From Billgrantia aerodenitrificans (GTDB lineage: Bacteria > Pseudomonadota > Gammaproteobacteria > Pseudomonadales > Halomonadaceae), in NCBI RefSeq assembly GCF_021404405.1, contig NZ_JABFTV010000008.1, forward strand, positions 186,001-250,000: a stretch of DNA of 64,000 bases, read 5' to 3'. The position numbers and the translations under genes are program-made. The notes under the pieces were generated by a model that was not told the DNA's origin, did no database searches, and saw nothing but the letters and a program-made list of their open reading frames with translations. Shown piece by piece: positions 9,165 through 17,472 of the stretch. Positions within the stretch are counted from its first letter, which is position 1. Each line of letters opens with the position of its first letter.

Positions 9165-10199
9165 TCAGCCACCCATGAAGCCATCCATGAAGGCGGCCAG
9201 GTTATTGCCCAGGTGCTCGGTCGGGTAGCCGCCCTCCTGAACCAGTACGACAGGCAGTTTCATGCGGCTCAGGCGACGCCCCACCGCGGTGAAATCCTGC
9301 GTCTCGAGGGTCATGCCGGCCAGCGGGTCGTCGCGATGCGCATCGAGCCCCAGCGCCACGACCAAGGCCTCGGGGCGGAAGGCTTCCATTCTGGCGATCA
9401 GGATCTCCAGCGCTTCGAGGAACGCCGCCCCGTCACTGCCCAACGGTAGCGGCAGGTTGACGTTGGCATCCAGGCCTTCTCCCATGCCCTCCTCGTTGGC
9501 ACCGCCCCAGAAGAAAGGATAGAAGTCGCTCGGATCCACATGCAGCGAGCCTGTCCAGACATCGCCCCGGTAGTAGAAGATGTCCTGGGTGCCGTTGCCG
9601 TGGTGCAGGTCGACATCCAGTATCGCCACCCGCGAGAAGTGCTCGCGCAGCACCGTGGCCGCCAGCGCCGAGTTGTTGAGGAAGCAGAATCCACCGGCCC
9701 GGTCGGGGCCGGCGTGGTGGCCGGGAGGACGACACAGTGCGTAGGTAGTGCCATGGCCTTCCAGCAGCGCCTCGGCAGCCGCCTGGGCCGTGGCCGCGCT
9801 GGCCAGTATGCCGCGGAAACTGCCGGCGCCGATGGGGCACGCCATATCGTGCAGGTGCCAGCCCGCCTGCCCCACCGGGTGGCGTGGATAGTGATGTCCG
9901 CCGCCACAGGGGTGGATGTTGGGCATCACCAGCTCGGAAGCACCGGGCATCTCGCGCCAGCGGGCATGAATGGTCTCGAGGAAACTCAGATAGCGCGGTG
10001 TGTGAATCTTCTCCAGACGGCTGCGCAGCCGCGGGCTGTCGACGCCCTCCGGCTCGTGCAGTGTCAGACCGGTGGCCTCGATACCCTTGGCCAGCAGCTC
10101 GGCACGCACCGGGCCCTCGGGAGACGCGGCAAGCTTGCCACGCAGCAGAAAGGAGCCTGGTGCGTGCAGCTCCTGATCGGGGTGGTAGAAGAGCTTCAT
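9165..10199 (-). CDS. Histone deacetylase-family amidohydrolase (copy 2), acetylpolyamine type
   Basis: This 344-residue member begins MKLFYHPDQELHAPGSFLLRG, the N-terminus typical of bacterial acetylpolyamine amidohydrolases. Catalytic features are intact: CRPPGHHAGPDRAGGFCFLNN near residue 155, the zinc ligands in VAILDVDLHHGNGTQD near 195, LGLDAHRDDP near 287, and the catalytic Tyr in VQEGGYPTEHLG. It is the first gene of the minus-strand operon, so the promoter should lie in 10200-10278. Likely substrates are N-acetylated polyamines or similar acetylated diamines. Calling it a protein deacetylase would need evidence. Confidence 0.92.
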   Translation of the reverse strand: MKLFYHPDQELHAPGSFLLRGKLAASPEGPVRAELLAKGIEATGLTLHEPEGVDSPRLRSRLEKIHTPRYLSFLETIHARWREMPGASELVMPNIHPCGGGHHYPRHPVGQAGWHLHDMACPIGAGSFRGILASAATAQAAAEALLEGHGTTYALCRPPGHHAGPDRAGGFCFLNNSALAATVLREHFSRVAILDVDLHHGNGTQDIFYYRGDVWTGSLHVDPSDFYPFFWGGANEEGMGEGLDANVNLPLPLGSDGAAFLEALEILIARMEAFRPEALVVALGLDAHRDDPLAGMTLETQDFTAVGRRLSRMKLPVVLVQEGGYPTEHLGNNLAAFMDGFMGG

Positions 10200-10278
10200 C
10201 TCGGTTCCTCAAGCGAAGCGAGTCGATAGTTCTTCTACCCTACCCTGCCGGGCGGCATCGTGAAACCACCCGGCTCCC

Positions 10279-10548
10279 TCAGCAGCGCCCCTGCATGCGC
10301 AGCCCGGGTGGGCAGAAGCCGCCGCCGCGATGATCACGGTGGTGGCGACCGTCATGGTAGTAGTAGTGCCGCTCCACGTAACGGTCACGGTGGCGGTGCC
10401 GGTGCTTTTCTCCACGATAGTAGCGGTCGGAACCATCGACCACTATCAGCGGTTCTGGCGTGACACGAGCCGGTGAGTAGCTACAGCCGGCCATCGCCAG
10501 CATCACAGGCAGGATGGCAAGGGTTAGCAAACGCATGGGCAGGTTCAT
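10279..10548 (-). CDS. Small His/Tyr/Arg-rich lipoprotein (paralogue A)
   Basis: This 89-residue protein has a lipoprotein signal with lipobox LAMAGC, the cysteine being residue 22. The mature part holds a strongly basic stretch of His, Arg and Tyr (for example RGEKHRHRHRDRY and HYYYHDGRHHRDH) and ends FCPPGLRMQGRC. The same frame (CSYxPAR, PLxVxD, FCPPGLxxQGRC) occurs in the neighbouring gene at 10672-10860, so the two are tandem paralogues. The His-rich middle could bind metal. Function is not recognised. It should be anchored in the outer or inner membrane. Confidence 0.75.
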   Translation of the reverse strand: MNLPMRLLTLAILPVMLAMAGCSYSPARVTPEPLIVVDGSDRYYRGEKHRHRHRDRYVERHYYYHDGRHHRDHRGGGFCPPGLRMQGRC

Positions 10549-10671
10549 GACTTTTACCTCATTGGTAAAGTTGGATGCCCTTCGATTCCCTCAAGGAGGC
10601 GTCGGCTTTCTATCAGCTAGCGCCTCTCTTCTCGGTGCGACTCTCTGGGCAAGGCCAAACTGAAAGCAGCT

Positions 10672-10860
10672 TCAGCAACGCCCTTGCTTGGCCAGACCAG
10701 GCGGGCAGAAACGGCCTCCCGGCGGGCCACCATGGTGCCCACGGCCATCGTCGATGACGACCAGTGGCTGCGGGCTGATACGCGCCGGTTGGTAGCTGCA
10801 GCCGGCCACCAGCATGACGGCCAGTACGATCACGAAGGGGAATGCCAGACGCCGTGACAT
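10672..10860 (-). CDS. Small lipoprotein (paralogue B)
   Basis: The 62-residue product begins MSRRLAFPFVIVLAVMLVAGC, a lipoprotein signal with lipobox LVAGC. The frame can be read 20 codons further upstream but the signal peptide fixes this start. The mature part, CSYQPARISPQPLVVIDD followed by a short His/Gly/Pro linker and RFCPPGLAKQGRC, is a condensed version of paralogue A without the long His/Arg-rich insert. Two cysteines near the C-terminus (FCPPGL...QGRC) are conserved between the copies and could form a disulfide. Function is not recognised. Confidence 0.7.
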   Translation of the reverse strand: MSRRLAFPFVIVLAVMLVAGCSYQPARISPQPLVVIDDGRGHHGGPPGGRFCPPGLAKQGRC

Positions 10861-11020
10861 GACGTATCTCCAGGTTGACGAACAGTGTTCATAATAGCGG
10901 AGCGTAACGCCTTTACACATGTGGCGCAGCGGCTACAAACAAGTCGCCGAACGGCGACATTGCCAGCCCATCGATAACGCGCGATAGTGCATGCTCGTTA
11001 GCCTGCAAACGGGACACACC

Positions 11021-12229
11021 ATGGACGCCCTCCGCCGCAACTCGCTGCTGCTGATCCTGCTCGGCAGCCTGGTCATCTCGCTGGCCATGGGGCTACGCCA
11101 TGGATTCGGTCTGTTTCTGGAGCCCATGAGCAGCGATCTGGGATGGGGGCGTGAGGTATTCGCCTTCGCCCTGGCGCTGCAGAACCTGATCTGGGGCTTC
11201 GCTCAGCCCTTCACCGGCGCGCTGGCAGATCGCTACGGAGCCGCCCGGGTGGTGGTCATCGGCGGTGCGCTCTACGCCCTGGGTCTGTTGTTCATGGGAA
11301 TTTCCGAGTCGGCGCTGGGCATGTCGCTCTCCGCCGGGCTGCTGATCGGCCTGGGGCTCTCGGGCACCACTTTCTCGGTGATCCTGGGCGCCGTGGGCCG
11401 TGCCGTGGCTCCGGAGAAGCGCAGCATGGCCATGGGCATCGTCAGCGCGGCGGGCTCGTTCGGTCAGTTCGCCATGCTGCCCGGCACTCTGGGCCTGCTC
11501 GGTTGGCTGGGCTGGTCGGCCGCGCTGCTGGCCATGGGCGCCCTGGCGGCGATGATGGTGCCGCTCGGTGCCATGCTGAAGGACCGCCCCTCCGCGCGCC
11601 TGGCCACGGACCTCTCACTGCGCGGAGCGCTGGATGAAGCCGCCGGCCATCGCGGCTTCTGGCTGCTGTGCCTGGGCTTCTTCGTGTGCGGCTTTCAGGT
11701 GGTGTTCATCGGCGTGCATCTGCCCGGCTATCTGTTCGACAACGGCCTGGCGCTGCACGTCGGCAGCACGGTGCTGGCCCTGGTGGGGCTGTTCAACATC
11801 TTCGGTACCTACGCCGCCGGCTGGCTGGGCGGAATCTACTCCAAGCCGCGCCTGCTCAGCTGGCTCTACCTGACCCGCGGTGCGGTGATTGCGCTCTTCG
11901 TCTTCATGCCGCTGAGCCCCGCCAGCGCCTACCTGTTCGGCATCGCCATCGGCCTGCTGTGGCTCTCCACCGTACCGCTGACCAACGGCATCGTGGCCTC
12001 GGTGTTCGGCGTACGCCATCTCTCCATGCTCGGCGGCATCGTCTTCCTGTTTCACCAGGTCGGCTCGTTCACCGGCGTGTGGCTGGGCGGCATGCTCTAC
12101 GACCTGCACGGCGACTATGATGTGGTATGGAAGCTTGCCATTCTGCTCTCGGTGATCGCTGCTCTGCTGCACTGGTTCATCAGCGAGGCACCCATCGAGC
12201 GTAACGCTCCTCGCGAGGCTCAGGCATGA
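11021..12229 (+). CDS. Major facilitator superfamily transporter
   Basis: The product is 402 residues from the ATG at 11021, with an alternative ATG 30 bases upstream. It has about twelve hydrophobic segments, the loop-2/3 motif GALADRYGAARVVV typical of MFS carriers, and a central charged loop (LKDRPSARLATD). The fold resembles monocarboxylate/oxalate-type MFS members, but the substrate cannot be read. It is plus-strand, opposite to the deacetylase operon and lipoproteins. A 41-residue membrane ORF starts within its stop codon (ATGA), so the two are probably coupled. Confidence 0.87.
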   Translation: MDALRRNSLLLILLGSLVISLAMGLRHGFGLFLEPMSSDLGWGREVFAFALALQNLIWGFAQPFTGALADRYGAARVVVIGGALYALGLLFMGISESALGMSLSAGLLIGLGLSGTTFSVILGAVGRAVAPEKRSMAMGIVSAAGSFGQFAMLPGTLGLLGWLGWSAALLAMGALAAMMVPLGAMLKDRPSARLATDLSLRGALDEAAGHRGFWLLCLGFFVCGFQVVFIGVHLPGYLFDNGLALHVGSTVLALVGLFNIFGTYAAGWLGGIYSKPRLLSWLYLTRGAVIALFVFMPLSPASAYLFGIAIGLLWLSTVPLTNGIVASVFGVRHLSMLGGIVFLFHQVGSFTGVWLGGMLYDLHGDYDVVWKLAILLSVIAALLHWFISEAPIERNAPREAQA

Positions 12230-12351
12230 AGCGTTACCCATTGGTGAAACTTGCCGCTCTGATCATCCTGGCCGGTGCCCTGGCACTGGTCTGGTGGGGC
12301 TGGCAAACCGCCGATGCTGCGCTGCTGCTGCTCGGCGTACGGCTGTGCTGA
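12226..12351 (+). CDS. Small single-span membrane protein
   Basis: This short frame begins in the ATGA overlap with the MFS transporter and encodes 41 residues, MKRYPLVKLAALIILAGALA and onward, ending LLLLGVRLC. It has a positively charged N-terminus and one long hydrophobic segment, as expected of a small membrane protein. The overlapping start and clean hydrophobic profile support translation. It may be a small partner of the transporter; no family is recognised. Confidence 0.5.
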   Translation: MKRYPLVKLAALIILAGALALVWWGWQTADAALLLLGVRLC

Positions 12352-12414
12352 GCCTGCCGCTGCCGTTCTCCACGGCCCGGCCCACCCCGTTCCCGGCCTA
12401 GCTTACGGCGTGAC

Positions 12415-13362
12415 TCACGCTTCGCTCGTTGCCTGAGACAGCGCCCAGGCGGTATCGCTGGTAAAGTCGATCTCGTTGATGTTCTCGGCCAGGAAGTCGA
12501 GCAGCGCCCGCACGGCGGGAAGCACACCCCGCCGCGAGGGGAAGACCGCATGCAGCACGCCGCCCCTCGGCTCCCAGCCGGGAATCACATCGACGAGACG
12601 TCCCGCCTTCAAGTCGTTGCCGGCCACCAGCAAGGCCAGCTTGACCACCCCCAGCCCTGCCAGCGCGGCCTGATGCAGCGTCTCGGCGTTGTCGGTGACC
12701 AGCCGCGGGTGATGACGAATCTGCGCCGTCGCTCCCTCGGGGCCATCCAGTACCCAGTCGTGCTGTCTGCCCACCTGATCGAAGTCGAGGCTGGGCAACC
12801 CGGCCAGGTCGCCCGGCGCTTGCGGCCTCGGCCACGCCTCGAACAGGGTGGGAGCGGCCACCAGCCGCTGGGGGCTGCGCGACAGCACCTTCATCGAGAG
12901 GTCGCTGTCCTCGAGCGGCGGGAAACGCACCCGGATGGCCATGTCGAAGCCTTCCCTGATCACGTCCACCCGGCGGCTGGTGGCCTCCACCTGTACCTCC
13001 ACGTCCGGGCACTGAGCCATGAAGCGCACCAGCAGCGGTGTGATCAGATAATGCAGCAGGCTTGGCGGACAGCTCAGCCGCACCGTGCCCCGCGGTAACG
13101 CCAGGTTGCGCTGAATCAGCTCCTCGGCAGCCTCCGCCTCCACCAGCATCGCCGCGCAGTGGCGGTAGTAAGCCTGGCCCAGCTCGGTAACGGAAAGATG
13201 GCGCGTCGAGCGCTGAATCAGCCGGGCACCCAGCCGCTCCTCGAGCTGCGCGATGCGCCGGCTCAGCTTCGACTTGGGAATGCCGAGGGCGCGCCCGGCC
13301 GGAGCAAACCCACCATGGTCCACCACCTGCACGAAGTAGTAGAGGTCGTTGAGGTCCTGCAT
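12415..13362 (-). CDS. LysR-family transcriptional regulator
   Basis: This 315-residue LysR protein has an N-terminal helix-turn-helix (residues about 1-60, with GFAPAGRALGIPKSKLSRRI) and an effector domain of the CrgA/DsdC-like type that begins GTVRLSCPPSLLHYLITPLL. It is divergent from the pirin operon across 126 bases, so it is the probable regulator of pirin, hydrolase and reductase genes. Similar regulators beside pirin genes respond to quinones or electrophiles, which would fit, but the ligand is not readable. An inverted pair CGTTCC (13365-13370) and GGAACG (13391-13396) lies in the shared promoter region. Confidence 0.93.
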   Translation of the reverse strand: MQDLNDLYYFVQVVDHGGFAPAGRALGIPKSKLSRRIAQLEERLGARLIQRSTRHLSVTELGQAYYRHCAAMLVEAEAAEELIQRNLALPRGTVRLSCPPSLLHYLITPLLVRFMAQCPDVEVQVEATSRRVDVIREGFDMAIRVRFPPLEDSDLSMKVLSRSPQRLVAAPTLFEAWPRPQAPGDLAGLPSLDFDQVGRQHDWVLDGPEGATAQIRHHPRLVTDNAETLHQAALAGLGVVKLALLVAGNDLKAGRLVDVIPGWEPRGGVLHAVFPSRRGVLPAVRALLDFLAENINEIDFTSDTAWALSQATSEA

Positions 13363-13488
13363 ATCGTTCCTCCCTTGTTGTCCTATTCATGGAACGCTGA
13401 GTGTGTATTATGCCCTCTACTGCCGCTTCCGTTCTCCTCATAAGCTTCCTGTATCGGGCAAAGGCCCAATCCATGCAGGAGCCAGACC

Positions 13489-14358
13489 ATGAAGAAGATC
13501 CAAGGCATCTATGGCGCCCCTCGCGGCCACTGGGTCGGCGACGGCTTCCCCGTGCGTTCGCTGTTCAGCTATGACCGCCACGGCGCCGACCACCTGAGCC
13601 CTTTTCTGCTGCTCGACCACGCCGGCCCACATGACTTCCCGCCAGCAAGCCGGCCGCGCGGCGTCGGCGCTCACCCGCACCGCGGCTTCGAGACCGTGAC
13701 CCTGGTCTACAAAGGCGAACTGGAGCATCGCGACTCCACCGGCAGCGGCGGTCGTATCGGCGAGGGTGACGTGCAGTGGATGACCGCCGGAGCCGGCATC
13801 GTCCACGAGGAGTTTCACTCCGGCGACTTCACCGCGCAGGGCGGCACCCTGGAAATGGTGCAGCTGTGGGTCAATCTGCCGGCCGAGCACAAGTCGGCCC
13901 CGGCGGCCTACCAGACGCTGCTCGACGCCGACATTCCACGCGTCGCGCTGCCTGGCCGCGCCGGCGAGCTGCGGGTGATTGCCGGCAAGTACCGCGGCCA
14001 TGAAGGGCCGGCCCATACCTTCACCCCGATCGAGGTGTGGGATCTACGGTTGGCGGCAGGCGGCGAAACGAGCCTGCAAGTTACCGAGGGGCACACCACC
14101 CTGCTGGTGGTGCTCGAAGGGACGGTACAGGTCAACGGCGACGCCGTGGTGCGTGATGCTGGTCTGGTGTGCTTCGAGCGCCAGGGCGACGAGATACGGC
14201 TCGAAGCCAACAACGACGCCAAGCTACTGCTGCTCGCCGGCGCCCCCTTGGGCGAATCGGTGGTGGGGTACGGCCCCTTCGTGATGAACAGCGAAGCCGA
14301 GATCCATCAAGCCTTCGCCGATTTCCAGGCCGGCAAGTTCGGTCGCCTGGAGGGTTAG
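13489..14358 (+). CDS. Pirin-family bicupin protein (copy 1)
   Basis: This 289-residue protein carries the pirin N-terminal metal site: VGAHPHRGFETVTLVYKG (His, His) and GAGIVHEEFHS (His, Glu). The C-terminal pirin cupin starts near residue 175 (HTFTPIEVWDLRL). Bacterial pirins of this type can have quercetin-dioxygenase-like activity or act as redox-sensing regulators. It opens a plus-strand group of isochorismatase, ABM, pirin and FMN-reductase genes and is divergent from a LysR gene. The start is well placed after an AGGAGCCAGACC leader. Metal-binding residues look complete. Confidence 0.93.
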   Translation: MKKIQGIYGAPRGHWVGDGFPVRSLFSYDRHGADHLSPFLLLDHAGPHDFPPASRPRGVGAHPHRGFETVTLVYKGELEHRDSTGSGGRIGEGDVQWMTAGAGIVHEEFHSGDFTAQGGTLEMVQLWVNLPAEHKSAPAAYQTLLDADIPRVALPGRAGELRVIAGKYRGHEGPAHTFTPIEVWDLRLAAGGETSLQVTEGHTTLLVVLEGTVQVNGDAVVRDAGLVCFERQGDEIRLEANNDAKLLLLAGAPLGESVVGYGPFVMNSEAEIHQAFADFQAGKFGRLEG

Positions 14359-14379
14359 CGGCACCGCCGCGCCCAACCG

Positions 14380-14401
14380 CGCCCGGCTCCCTGGCCGGGC
14401 G
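14380..14401 (+). terminator. Hairpin after pirin copy 1
   Basis: CGCCCGG (14380-14386) pairs with CCGGGCG (14395-14401), followed by TACTCTCTT. The T tract is weak, so it may attenuate rather than end transcription into the isochorismatase gene. Confidence 0.45.
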
Positions 14402-14438
14402 TACTCTCTTAGCTTTCTCAACCCAAGAGGAAAGACCC

Positions 14439-15059
14439 ATGTCCTTTACCTACAACCGACTCGACAAGGACGATGTGGCCCTGCTGATGGTCGATCATCA
14501 GTCCGGCCTGCTCTCGCTGGTGCGCGATTTCAGCCCCGACGATTTCAAGAACAACGTGCTGGCCCTGGCCGACATCGCCAAGTTCTTCGAGATCCCCACC
14601 ATCCTCACCACCAGCTTCGAGGACGGCCCCAACGGGCCGATGGTGCCGGAACTGAAGGAGATGTTCCCCGACGCTCCCTACTTCGCCCGCCCCGGGCAGA
14701 TCAACGCCTGGGACAACGAAGAGTTCGTGGCGGCGATCAAGGCCACCGGCAAGAAGCAGCTGCTGATCGCTGGCGTGGTGACCGAGGTGTGCGTGGCCTT
14801 CCCGGTACTCTCGGCCCTGGAAGAGGGCTATGAGGTATTCGTCGTCACCGACGCTTCCGGCACCTTCAACCAGACCACCCGGGACGCCTCCTGGGACCGC
14901 ATGTCCCAGGCAGGAGCCCAGCTGATGACCTGGTTCGGAGTGGGTTGCGAACTGCACCGCGATTGGCGCAACGACATCGAAGGCTTCGGCGGCCTGCTGG
15001 CCGGACACCTGCCCGCCTACGCCAACCTGATCCAGAGCTACACCGCCCAGAAGGGCTGA
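14439..15059 (+). CDS. Isochorismatase-family cysteine hydrolase (YcaC-like)
   Basis: This 206-residue hydrolase starts at an ATG preceded by AAGAGGAAA. Visible catalytic elements are the Asp in LLMVDHQSGLLS, a Lys in the AIKATGKKQLLIAG segment, and the nucleophilic Cys in GVVTEVCVAFPVLSALEEG. The closest named relative by pattern is YcaC, a cysteine hydrolase of unresolved substrate. It lies between pirin and an ABM-domain gene in a redox operon, suggesting a role in handling quinone-like or aromatic amide compounds; that is inference. Confidence 0.9.
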   Translation: MSFTYNRLDKDDVALLMVDHQSGLLSLVRDFSPDDFKNNVLALADIAKFFEIPTILTTSFEDGPNGPMVPELKEMFPDAPYFARPGQINAWDNEEFVAAIKATGKKQLLIAGVVTEVCVAFPVLSALEEGYEVFVVTDASGTFNQTTRDASWDRMSQAGAQLMTWFGVGCELHRDWRNDIEGFGGLLAGHLPAYANLIQSYTAQKG

Positions 15060-15066
15060 CGGGTGC

Positions 15067-15088
15067 GGGCCCGGCAGCTGCCGGGCCC
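15067..15088. repeat. 22-bp perfect GC palindrome
   Basis: GGGCCCGGCAG and its exact reverse complement meet without a loop at 15067-15088, seven bases after the isochorismatase stop. In RNA this would form a very stable hairpin, but no T tract follows. It could be an mRNA 3'-stabilising or attenuating element between the hydrolase and ABM genes. Confidence 0.6.
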
Positions 15089-15128
15089 AACCCACTCACC
15101 GCGCATTTCGGCCAGACCAAGAGGTGTC

Positions 15129-15704
15129 ATGTCCAGCAACGAACTCCACCCCGTCGACCACTGCGACGGGGCAACCATTAAGATCCACCACCGCGTGCGG
15201 CCCGGTGCCGCGGATCGCTACGAGACCTGGCTGCGCCAGATCATCGAGGCCGCTGGGCGTTTCCCCGGCCATCAGGGGGTACACATTTTGCGCCCTCCCG
15301 AAGGTCATCACGACTACGAGATCGCCGTGCGCTTCGCCAGCGACGACGACGCCCGACGCTGGCGGGAGTCAGCCGAACGCCGTGAGCTCATGGCGACCAT
15401 TCAGAGAGAACTGCAACAGGCCGAGCGGGTGGAGATCGTGAGCGGCATCGACTACTGGTTCACCGCGCCCACACCCGCCAGCAGGCAGCCAACGCGCTGG
15501 AAACAGTGGCTGGTGACCACATCGGTGATCTGGCCGCTGACCATCATCGTACCGCTGCTGTGGCAACCGCTCTTCGGCCTGCTGCCGCTGCTCGGCACCT
15601 GGGGCATTCGTCACGGCCTGGTCGCCGCCACCATCGTCGCGCTGGTGGTCTACCTCGTCATGCCCCGAGTGGTGAAACTGGTGGCGCCCTGGCTGTTCCG
15701 TTGA
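15129..15704 (+). CDS. ABM-domain protein with C-terminal membrane anchor
   Basis: The product has 191 residues from the ATG at 15129. Residues about 12-105 form an antibiotic-biosynthesis-monooxygenase (dimeric alpha/beta-barrel) domain with IKIHHRVRPGAADRYETWL and GHQGVHILRPPEGHHDYEIAVRF. Two hydrophobic segments (about 125-150 and 160-185) follow, giving the membrane-anchored version found beside pirins and isochorismatases. Such proteins may handle quinones, but no activity is established from sequence. The gene continues the LysR-flanked redox group. Confidence 0.83.
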   Translation: MSSNELHPVDHCDGATIKIHHRVRPGAADRYETWLRQIIEAAGRFPGHQGVHILRPPEGHHDYEIAVRFASDDDARRWRESAERRELMATIQRELQQAERVEIVSGIDYWFTAPTPASRQPTRWKQWLVTTSVIWPLTIIVPLLWQPLFGLLPLLGTWGIRHGLVAATIVALVVYLVMPRVVKLVAPWLFR

Positions 15705-15803
15705 GTCATGAGCATCCTCTCTCAGGCAGGGCGAACGGCCAAAGCCTATGCTGAAACAAGCGCCGCCCCTCCTGCCCACTTCATCCTTCCCGGGAAAACG
15801 ACA

Positions 15804-16745
15804 ATGAGCAATCTCGTCAACGAAGCCGACCTCTCCTCATCCCTCGATTGCCCAATCGTCGACGGCAAACGCCAGGTGCAGCATGTCGCACCGCGTACCG
15901 CCGACGTGGGCGGCATCCCCGTCAACCGTGTGCTGCCTTCGCGTCATCGACGCCTGATCGGTGCCTGGTGCTTCCTCGACCACGCCGGCCCGGCGGTGTT
16001 CAAGGGCGACTCACGCGGCCTGCGAGTCGGCCCCCACCCGCACATCGGCCTGCAAACCTTCACCTGGATGATCGAGGGCGAAGTGCTGCATCGTGACAGT
16101 CTGGGTCACGAGCAGGTGATTCGCCCCGGTCAGGTCAACCTGATGACGGCGGGTCGCGGCATCAGCCATACCGAGGAGTCGGTGCCCGGCGAGGCGCACT
16201 TGCATGCCGCTCAGCTCTGGATCGCCCTGCCCGAAGCCCATCGCCGCACCGACCCGCGCTTCGACCACTACCCGTCACTGCCGCAGTGGCGCGAGGGCGA
16301 TGTCGAGATGACCCTGCTCACCGGGGAGTTCGGCGGCCACCGCGCACCGACGCTGGCCTTTTCGCCGCTGGTGGGTCTGGACCTGGCGGCCTCTTCGGGC
16401 GGCGCGCTGGTATTGCCGCTGCGCGAGGATTTCGAGTACGGCCTGCTGCCGCTGGAAGGCGAACTCGAAATCGAAGGCGAACGCTTTGCCACCAACGAGC
16501 TGGCTTATCTGGGCCGTGGGCGCAGCCAGGTCACACTCGAGCTGCCGGCAGGTGGGCGCGCCATCCTGGTGGGCGGTGAACCGCTGGGCGAGGAGATCCT
16601 GATCTGGTGGAACTTCGTCGGTCACAGCAAGGCCGAGATCATCGATGCCCAGCGCGACTGGGAAGCCGGCAGCGAGCGCTTCGGCAGCATTCCCCAGTTC
16701 GACGGCAAGCGCCTGGAGCCGCCGCCGCTGCCCTGGCAGGCCTGA
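15804..16745 (+). CDS. Pirin-family bicupin protein (copy 2)
   Basis: This is a 313-residue pirin only distantly related to copy 1. The metal site is VGPHPHIGLQTFTWMIEG and GRGISHTEESVPGE, so the two His and the His/Glu pair are kept. An N-terminal extension of about 40 residues precedes the cupin, and the C-terminus ends FDGKRLEPPPLPWQA. Having two diverged pirins in one operon suggests different substrates or partners. The ATG at 15804 was chosen because the homologous part begins soon after; the frame extends 32 codons upstream without support. Confidence 0.92.
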   Translation: MSNLVNEADLSSSLDCPIVDGKRQVQHVAPRTADVGGIPVNRVLPSRHRRLIGAWCFLDHAGPAVFKGDSRGLRVGPHPHIGLQTFTWMIEGEVLHRDSLGHEQVIRPGQVNLMTAGRGISHTEESVPGEAHLHAAQLWIALPEAHRRTDPRFDHYPSLPQWREGDVEMTLLTGEFGGHRAPTLAFSPLVGLDLAASSGGALVLPLREDFEYGLLPLEGELEIEGERFATNELAYLGRGRSQVTLELPAGGRAILVGGEPLGEEILIWWNFVGHSKAEIIDAQRDWEAGSERFGSIPQFDGKRLEPPPLPWQA

Positions 16746-16786
16746 AAACCAGCAACCGATCTCCCGCCACCTGATGAGAGGCACTC

Positions 16787-17395
16787 ATGACCACCTATAC
16801 GCCACCGCGCATACTGGTCTTCGCCGGCAGCGCCAGAGAACACTCCTTCAACAAGCGCCTCGCCCGCCTGGCGGCTGAGCGAGTCAAGCACGTCGGCGGC
16901 CTGGCCACCTTCATCGACCTGCGCGACTACCCGATGCCGCTCTACGACGGCGATCTGGAAAGTCGCGAAGGCCTGCCCGCCAACGCCCGCAGCCTCCAGG
17001 CCCTGCTCGCCGAACATCAGGGGCTGCTGCTCGCCTCACCGGAGTACAACGGCTTCATCACGCCACTGATGAAGAACACGCTCGACTGGATGTCTCGCTC
17101 GGACGGTGAGAACAGCGGCCTGGCACTGTTCGCCGAGCGGGTGGCGGCGGTGGTTTCCGCCTCACCGGGGGCATTCGGTGGTATGCGCAGCCTCGCCCTG
17201 CTCCGCCAGCTGCTGGGCAACCTCGGCGTGACCGTGCTGCCCAATCCGCTGGCGATTCCCCGCGCTGGCCAGGCCTTCAGCGAAGCCGGCGAGCTGGTGG
17301 ACGAGAGCCAGCGGCAGCGCCTCGACGCCCTGTGCCGGCGCCTGGTGACGACGCTGGCCAAGCTGCAAGCGACCGACCCCAGCAGAGAGGAGTGA
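16787..17395 (+). CDS. NADPH-dependent FMN reductase (flavodoxin-like)
   Basis: This 202-residue protein has the flavodoxin-like reductase fold: RILVFAGSAREHSFNKRLAR binds the FMN phosphate, and ASPEYNGFITPLMKNTLDW is the conserved SPEYN loop. It should reduce quinones, chromate-like oxidants or FMN using NAD(P)H. It is the last gene of the pirin group and is followed by a strong bidirectional terminator. Together with two pirins, an ABM protein and an isochorismatase-like enzyme it points to quinone or electrophile defence. Confidence 0.92.
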   Translation: MTTYTPPRILVFAGSAREHSFNKRLARLAAERVKHVGGLATFIDLRDYPMPLYDGDLESREGLPANARSLQALLAEHQGLLLASPEYNGFITPLMKNTLDWMSRSDGENSGLALFAERVAAVVSASPGAFGGMRSLALLRQLLGNLGVTVLPNPLAIPRAGQAFSEAGELVDESQRQRLDALCRRLVTTLAKLQATDPSREE

Positions 17396-17419
17396 TAGGC
17401 AAGCACTCAACCACAGACG

Positions 17420-17457
17420 AAAAAGGCGCCCATGCCGGTCGGCATGGACGCCTTTTT
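17420..17457. terminator. Bidirectional intrinsic terminator
   Basis: AAAAAGGCG at 17420-17428 pairs with CGCCTTTTT at 17449-17457, and CATGCC-GGTC-GGCATG forms the inner stem. A and T tracts on both sides let it serve the FMN reductase gene (plus) and the TIWD miniprotein gene (minus). Confidence 0.9.
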
Positions 17458-17472
17458 GGCAGCCACTTGTCC

